The notes under the pieces: model-generated
The model's input: the letters and a program-made list of their open reading frames with translations, nothing else
What the model was told of the DNA's origin: nothing
The model's database searches: none
DNA from: Pseudobacteroides cellulosolvens ATCC 35603 = DSM 2933
GTDB lineage: Bacteria; Bacillota; Clostridia; Acetivibrionales; DSM-2933
Assembly (NCBI RefSeq): GCF_001262605.1
Contig: NZ_LGTC01000001.1
Span: 6,683,501-6,747,500, forward strand
Reading direction: 5' to 3'
DNA: 64,000 nucleotides
Shown: positions 58,968 to 64,000 of the stretch, piece by piece
Position numbering within the stretch: the stretch's first letter is position 1
How the letters are laid out: the number at the start of each line of letters is the position of its first letter
Translations under genes and position numbers: made by a program

Positions 58968-61335
58968 CGAAGATGTAAAGAAAAAACTGAATAAAATCAA
59001 ATTTGCTATTGAAGAGATCCCGAATACTGTACCAAGTGAAATGAGGACAACTTTTAATTTTAAAGGAAGAAAATCTCCTGCTATTGCTGAAAAAGTAATT
59101 AAAACTATCTGTAATGAAAATGATTCACTCTATGATCCGTTTATGGGCTCAGGATCATTTGTTTTTGCGGCTATGGGAAATGTGAAAAAAATATATGGAA
59201 CAGAACTGGATAATTATACTTTTTTTGCTGTAGAGGCATTAATGACTAAAGCTGATATGGCTAAGCTTGCTGAATTATTTCAACAAGTAAAAGATAATGT
59301 GTATAAGAAGATTATGAACCTGTATGCGGCATCTTGTTGCGGGCAAAAAAACTACATTTCTAAAGTTTTGTTTGATCCAGATGAGGGAAAAGATGGCTAT
59401 TTTTATCCTTCAGAGAATAGGGAAATCATTGATGGAAAAAATGTAAAATTAGTAGAAAAATGTCCCATATGTGGTGAAAAAGCAAAGAAATTTGATAATG
59501 ATGATTATATAAAAATCAAAAGTCTAGACAGTGAAGATGTTTCAAGATTCCCAAAACATAAATATATTGAGAATAGCCGTATAAATATTACTGCATCGAG
59601 AGGAGCTGATCGATATGATCGCATTTTTACACATAGAAATAAGATCGCTCTTTTATATTTGCAAGATTCAATTAACCAATTGGAAGAATCATTTGAAAGA
59701 GATATTTTGGAACACATTCTTGTTGCATCCATATCATTAGCTAGAATTGCAATGTATGGGTCTAGTACTGATATATTATATCATGTGGTTGGACACGGTG
59801 CACAAGATATGAATGTTTGGTTGTTGTTTGAAGAAAAGTATAAAAATTTTTGCAAATTTAAAACAGTTTATGCAGATTGCCAGATTGGTACAAGTAAATC
59901 TGAAATAAATATTTCTAACAGTGATTATGCTAAATATATTGATAATCACCCCGAATTGAAAGTAGATGTTATCTATACAGATTTTCCATATACAGATCAG
60001 GTACCATACTTGGAAAGAAATCAATTATATCGTGTATGGCTTGAAAAGTTTTATAATAATAGCTTTAAATTGTCTGATGAGATGCTTAATCAGGAAATAG
60101 TTCAAACAGATGCACCGACTCGTACAAATAAGCAAGATATTGAGTCATACTATAAAGATATAGATAATATGTTTGCACATTTTTCAATGGTATTAAAGGA
60201 AAAAGGGCTAGTGCTTCTTACGATGAAATTAGGGAAAGCAAAGTATTTTAAAACTTACATAGAAATAGTTAATCTTGCAAGAAAAAATGGATTTGAATAT
60301 GCATATCAAGTGGGTGTTGAAAAGAATGATCCAACCATTAGAAAGCAGTCTGCATTTACAAATACATTTATGAATGAGATGATTGTTGTGTTTTATAAAT
60401 TACCAGAGGAAGAGAAGTATTGGTATATTTATAATGATAATTATGAATTCTTACTTGTTAAAAAGGTGTATGCGTATATAATTAATTCTAAAAATTATGT
60501 CACAGTATCAAGTGCAGTATCGCTAATATGTAATGACATGAAATCAAAGTATGGGAAGACCGCAAACAATGAGGTTATTGAACGAATTAGAAAAGTTCTA
60601 GGTGAATATTTCGTTATAGATGCTGGGATAATACAGATTGACAGTAATCAATTATATTTAGATATAGAGGATTCAACAGACTTATATACAAAGTTGTATG
60701 ACTTAATGCCTATATTTATCAGGCAATTGCTAAATAATAAAGGTAAGTTTGTGCTTGAAGATGTATATTTTGAATTAGTGAATGCTTTATGTGACGGAAA
60801 TCCAAAAACAATTGCACAAATTATTGAGGATGAAAGTCATCAGCGGGATATAGAAAATCTTATTTCAAATTATTGTGAAAAAGAAGGTCAATATTATGTG
60901 GAGAGAAAGGACATTATTAAGCCAAAAGACGATGCAATTGATATATCTACATTAAGTGGAACAGATTTTGAAATACTAGTACAAAGCTTACTCAAAGCTG
61001 AAGGCTATGAAAATGTTGTTAAAATGGGTGGTGCAGGAGATTTAGGTGTTGATATTATAGCATCAAAGCGTCAAAAAGAAAAAATATTACATTACATTTT
61101 TCAGTGTAAGCGCTGGGCATCTAATGTTGGTTCAGATCCAATACAGAGACTATATGCGGAACGAGAAAGAAGAGGATTGGATTATGCAGTGTGTGTAACA
61201 ACATCTGGTTATACTAAGGATGGAAAAATGGTGGCAGAAGATTTAAACGTGGAAATGGTTGATGGAACAGCTCTTATGAAAAGATTAAATAAGCATTTTC
61301 CAGGAGAGTATTATAATGGCATAATAGATATATAA
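58951..61335 (+). CDS. DNA methyltransferase fused to Mrr-type restriction endonuclease domain
   Basis: 794 aa. Methyltransferase part: AdoMet motif I YDPFMGSGSF (~residue 60-70), a Cys cluster (ASCCGQKNYISKVLFD; KCPICGEKA), and catalytic motif IV YTDFPYTDQ (~340, a DPPY variant with Phe). Residues ~670-790 form an Mrr_cat nuclease: SGTDFEILVQSLLKAEGYENV, the catalytic Asp of GDLGVDII (~700) and QCK (~717), ending VCVTTSGYTKDG. It probably modifies and cuts DNA in one polypeptide, like type IIG enzymes. The N-terminal enzyme matches the layout of the C-terminal part of the convergent protein at 61349. The gene ends at a bidirectional terminator. Confidence 0.85.
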   Translation: MRKLIDEDVKKKLNKIKFAIEEIPNTVPSEMRTTFNFKGRKSPAIAEKVIKTICNENDSLYDPFMGSGSFVFAAMGNVKKIYGTELDNYTFFAVEALMTKADMAKLAELFQQVKDNVYKKIMNLYAASCCGQKNYISKVLFDPDEGKDGYFYPSENREIIDGKNVKLVEKCPICGEKAKKFDNDDYIKIKSLDSEDVSRFPKHKYIENSRINITASRGADRYDRIFTHRNKIALLYLQDSINQLEESFERDILEHILVASISLARIAMYGSSTDILYHVVGHGAQDMNVWLLFEEKYKNFCKFKTVYADCQIGTSKSEINISNSDYAKYIDNHPELKVDVIYTDFPYTDQVPYLERNQLYRVWLEKFYNNSFKLSDEMLNQEIVQTDAPTRTNKQDIESYYKDIDNMFAHFSMVLKEKGLVLLTMKLGKAKYFKTYIEIVNLARKNGFEYAYQVGVEKNDPTIRKQSAFTNTFMNEMIVVFYKLPEEEKYWYIYNDNYEFLLVKKVYAYIINSKNYVTVSSAVSLICNDMKSKYGKTANNEVIERIRKVLGEYFVIDAGIIQIDSNQLYLDIEDSTDLYTKLYDLMPIFIRQLLNNKGKFVLEDVYFELVNALCDGNPKTIAQIIEDESHQRDIENLISNYCEKEGQYYVERKDIIKPKDDAIDISTLSGTDFEILVQSLLKAEGYENVVKMGGAGDLGVDIIASKRQKEKILHYIFQCKRWASNVGSDPIQRLYAERERRGLDYAVCVTTSGYTKDGKMVAEDLNVEMVDGTALMKRLNKHFPGEYYNGIIDI

Positions 61336-61366
61336 AAACGAGCGACATTTAGTCGCTCGTTTTTTT
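61334..61366. terminator. Bidirectional terminator between convergent restriction-locus genes
   Basis: Stem AAAAACGAGCGAC (61334-61346) / GTCGCTCGTTTTT (61352-61364), 5-base loop, T-run to 61366. The stop codon of the minus-strand gene is in the loop and its last residues (KKTSD) are encoded by the stem. Confidence 0.9.
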
Positions 61367-64000
61367 GATCTCCCACCTTGAAATAGAGGAATTCCAAGCT
61401 AGATGTTTTTCAAAAATATCAACAAGTGATGAATATTTTTCGGATAGTTTATGTAACCATCCATTTTGGATTAAAACTTCCATAAGTCCATTATCGTATA
61501 GCTCATGAGTAGACATATTCTTATTACTTTTAACCATATATTTACTTTGTCTAATAATGTTATGCTCAATTTCAGAGAATTCTTCACTTGCATGATGTAT
61601 AATAGGTGAAGAGTCTTTAATAAACAATAAGATAGAATCACCATTTAAGGATTTCTTAGGACTTATAATATTTTTTAGAGTGACTGTTTTGTCTATATGA
61701 ATTTGGCTTACAAAACGAAAACAATTTTTTTCTAGTATACTTATTAGCTTACTCCAGACATTTAGGTTGCAATCATGGAAATATAAACACAAGTAATGGT
61801 TTGGCTTGAGTTTATCAGCACACACTTGGAATACTGCTTCTAATAATTTGAAATAATCATCCTTATCTTTATTTCGTGAAGGTGCAGAGGAAACAATTAT
61901 CTCGTCTTCCAAGTTATAATTCAATCCTAAAAAAGGTTTATACAATTGCATATATTCAGAGTATAGTACTTGTTCAAGATATGGAGGGTCAGTAATGATT
62001 AAATCAACACTATTGTTTGGAATGTCTGTAGTTGTTATTAGCTGACTTCCTTTTTGCATTAGTAAGCATGTACCGGGTTCTAATTCACTAAAGGTGTCTA
62101 CAATTTTTGAATTTGCATAGTGAGTTTTCATAAATGGTATTACTTCGTAGAATTTACGTATTTTTTTAACATATATATCTATAATGTTTTTTTCTACACA
62201 ATCAGTCTTTGGAATCCATAGTGGCCATTGTGAGTTAGAATGCTTATCTGTTATTTTACATAAATGCAGAACAGACATTAAAATGTACTTTAGGATAAGT
62301 TGATACTCACTGTCATATGAAGCGATTATTGATAGTATTTTATCTAGTACGGATAAATTTCTTCCAGTAAATATGTTTTTAATATCATCATTTTCAGCAA
62401 CCGCTATTTTGGAATTATGTAATAATGACGTATTTTTAATATTATTAAGTGGTTTAATTGTATTCATTATAACTAAATCTTCCTGAGAACCGGATTTAGT
62501 TAATTTCTTTGAACAATTACAAGTGTAGTTTATAGTTTTTATATTTATTTCGGTTCCTTTTCGATCCGGTTTATCAAAAATTACCTTTGAAATTATTCCG
62601 TCATGACCACACTTAGGACAGTGTGTTGTGTAATATGCATTTAAAGGTTCTATCTTGGAAATAAAAACTTCTAATACATCTTTGAGGCCATCTAATTTAT
62701 TTATTAAAAGCAATGTTTTAGAAATAAAAATAGGCATATCATTAATATCACACCCAATTGCTTTTCTATCTAATTCTGTACTAATAGCTTCTAATGTTGT
62801 AACACCTGAACCAAGAAAAGGGTCAAATACTACATCTCCTTTATTTGACAAGGCATTAATAAGTGCATCACAGATATTAAATGACTTTTGCGACCAGTAC
62901 AAATGAGAGTTATACATAGGGTTATTTTTGGTTGGTGTGATTAGGCTAAGTTCATTCTTTAGAGATTCTATATTTATATAGTCTAAATTTTTTTCTCCAC
63001 ATAGAATAAGATATTCAAGAACCTTTTTTTGAGCACTGTTTCTATGATTTGCATGATTATATGATTGTTTTACAACACTAACTTGTGAATCTCCGAAATG
63101 TTTTTTTGCTAAAGAAATTAGTTCGTCTATAGAGATTGTGTATCTGTCAGTAGCTTGGGTTTGTGCGTTTTCAGGGTAAGCATAACTAAGAGCTAGGTTC
63201 GTTTTGGACTTTGAACAAAATTGTATTAATTTTTCTAATTGTCCTTTTGCAAAGCCACGTTGACTTAGCTTAGATTGATACCTACCTTCAGTATATAATC
63301 CTTTTGTGTATCCAGTATTAGTAGTCGTTAGATTTGGATATTCATATTTAGCAGCAACATTTAGTAAGTGATAGTATCTTGAGTACTGCATATCTGTATA
63401 AGGTGGATCAGCGTAAACTAACCCCACATTTGAAAAAATATCCTTATTAAGTAAATCTTCAAAGTTTGAATTAAAAATTGCATTTTTACCTGCAAATTTG
63501 GAAAGTGGAATATTAACATATTCTTTAAATTTTTTTATAAATAAATCATATACATGCTTATTACGCTGCTGAAATAACCGAGACTGATTTTTTTCAAGAC
63601 TTAATGGTTGAGCCATATGACCGTCTTTTGAAAAAACACATTCTTTCATGGCAAAAAAAAGGCATGAGAACAGAGCGTTTTGGTATTCATCTTTTTGAGC
63701 ATGTATTGTTTTTATTATTGAATCTATTTCTAATGATTGTTCTATACCAAAATAACTGCTGGCATAGTATGATACAAATAAATAATAATCATTGTAATTT
63801 TTTATACTTTCAACAGTGAGTGGTGCATTTGTGATAGCTGAATTCTTCTCGTTCCAAACTGTTGGATAGTCCGCATATAATTCTAGTAATACATCAAAAT
63901 TATTGTTTTCTAGAGCTTTTTTCTCATCATGTATATATGAAAGCAGTGGTTTGGCAAGCTGTTTGCAAAACTTATTATATTGATTTTCAAAATAAGCTAA
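61349..64000 (-). CDS. Two-domain DNA methyltransferase, 5' partial
   Basis: The frame is open on the minus strand to base 64000, so the ATG at 63649 is internal; 883 residues are visible. The first part is D12/Dam-like: VYADPPYTDMQYSRYYHLL at about residue 195. The second has AdoMet motif I VFDPFLGSGVTTLEA (~390), a zinc-type Cys cluster (HCPKCGHDGIISKVIFD, then CNCSKK) and its own catalytic TDPPYLEQVLYSEY (~670). The 390-to-670 spacing and the CxxCG...ISKVxFD match the methyltransferase of 58951. Two catalytic units in one chain suggest methylation of both strands of an asymmetric site, as M.FokI does; this is inference. It faces the endonuclease fusion convergently. Confidence 0.85.
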   Translation of the reverse strand, partial: LAYFENQYNKFCKQLAKPLLSYIHDEKKALENNNFDVLLELYADYPTVWNEKNSAITNAPLTVESIKNYNDYYLFVSYYASSYFGIEQSLEIDSIIKTIHAQKDEYQNALFSCLFFAMKECVFSKDGHMAQPLSLEKNQSRLFQQRNKHVYDLFIKKFKEYVNIPLSKFAGKNAIFNSNFEDLLNKDIFSNVGLVYADPPYTDMQYSRYYHLLNVAAKYEYPNLTTTNTGYTKGLYTEGRYQSKLSQRGFAKGQLEKLIQFCSKSKTNLALSYAYPENAQTQATDRYTISIDELISLAKKHFGDSQVSVVKQSYNHANHRNSAQKKVLEYLILCGEKNLDYINIESLKNELSLITPTKNNPMYNSHLYWSQKSFNICDALINALSNKGDVVFDPFLGSGVTTLEAISTELDRKAIGCDINDMPIFISKTLLLINKLDGLKDVLEVFISKIEPLNAYYTTHCPKCGHDGIISKVIFDKPDRKGTEINIKTINYTCNCSKKLTKSGSQEDLVIMNTIKPLNNIKNTSLLHNSKIAVAENDDIKNIFTGRNLSVLDKILSIIASYDSEYQLILKYILMSVLHLCKITDKHSNSQWPLWIPKTDCVEKNIIDIYVKKIRKFYEVIPFMKTHYANSKIVDTFSELEPGTCLLMQKGSQLITTTDIPNNSVDLIITDPPYLEQVLYSEYMQLYKPFLGLNYNLEDEIIVSSAPSRNKDKDDYFKLLEAVFQVCADKLKPNHYLCLYFHDCNLNVWSKLISILEKNCFRFVSQIHIDKTVTLKNIISPKKSLNGDSILLFIKDSSPIIHHASEEFSEIEHNIIRQSKYMVKSNKNMSTHELYDNGLMEVLIQNGWLHKLSEKYSSLVDIFEKHLAWNSSISRWEIKKTSD

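Noticed and set aside
63604-63819. 71-aa plus-strand ORF at the window end
   Set aside because: It lies antisense to the methyltransferase frame, which is open to base 64000.

Overview
The window looks like a chromosomal segment of a low-G+C, spore-forming, cellulosome-producing clostridium of the Acetivibrio / Pseudobacteroides / Ruminiclostridium kind. The support is: a Spo0E-like sporulation regulator, two dockerin-bearing secreted proteins, two proteins with C-terminal S-layer homology (SLH) repeats, Thr/Pro linkers, strong GGAGG ribosome binding sites and TTGACA-N17-TAAAAT promoters. No rRNA, tRNA or CRISPR array was recognised. The species cannot be fixed from sequence alone.

Layout. 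1-12.99 kb holds housekeeping and signalling genes: a partial M24 peptidase, a VanX-type dipeptidase, Spo0E-like and other small proteins, a chemotaxis receptor, a frameshifted M4 metalloprotease without signal peptide, a DEAD-box helicase, and an operon with a membrane Ser/Thr kinase carrying an external NHL propeller. 13.0-25.6 kb is a surface/cellulosome block: a 1421-aa dockerin protein with HAF repeats, a dockerin-CE1 esterase, a CBM9-CE1-SLH esterase and an RCC1-SLH protein. 25.8-27.7 kb holds two regulators, an HTH-FHA fusion and an XRE/S24-like repressor lacking its protease residues.

The centrepiece is 27.8-55.8 kb: a contractile injection system (CIS) in a monoderm, in two divergent operons. 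The minus operon encodes a VgrG-like spike, two probable baseplate proteins, an Hsp70-like ATPase and a tail-fibre-like protein. The plus side encodes a Ser/Thr kinase, a membrane Pro/Thr-rich protein, a secreted LRR/stalk protein, two Hcp-like tube paralogues flanking a large sheath-like protein, an immunity-like protein, a DnaJ protein, two FHA proteins, an intact PP2C phosphatase, a degenerate membrane PP2C, a DUF4280 PAAR-like tip, a second VgrG, a toxin-44 effector, and a 1722-aa Rhs protein ending in a RES-type toxin followed by a DUF2384-like probable immunity protein. The kinase/FHA/PP2C set recalls threonine-phosphorylation control of the Pseudomonas type VI system; the Hsp70/DnaJ pair and the pseudophosphatase are unusual. 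The two effectors share an N-terminal signature that may be a loading signal.

55.9-64.0 kb looks like a defence or accessory island: an orphan ParB-like protein, a 39-bp near-perfect palindrome, and a probable restriction-modification locus (tandem-duplicated PD-(D/E)XK-like protein, double-HTH regulator with an operator-like repeat upstream, methyltransferase-Mrr nuclease fusion, and a convergent double-methyltransferase protein running off the window).
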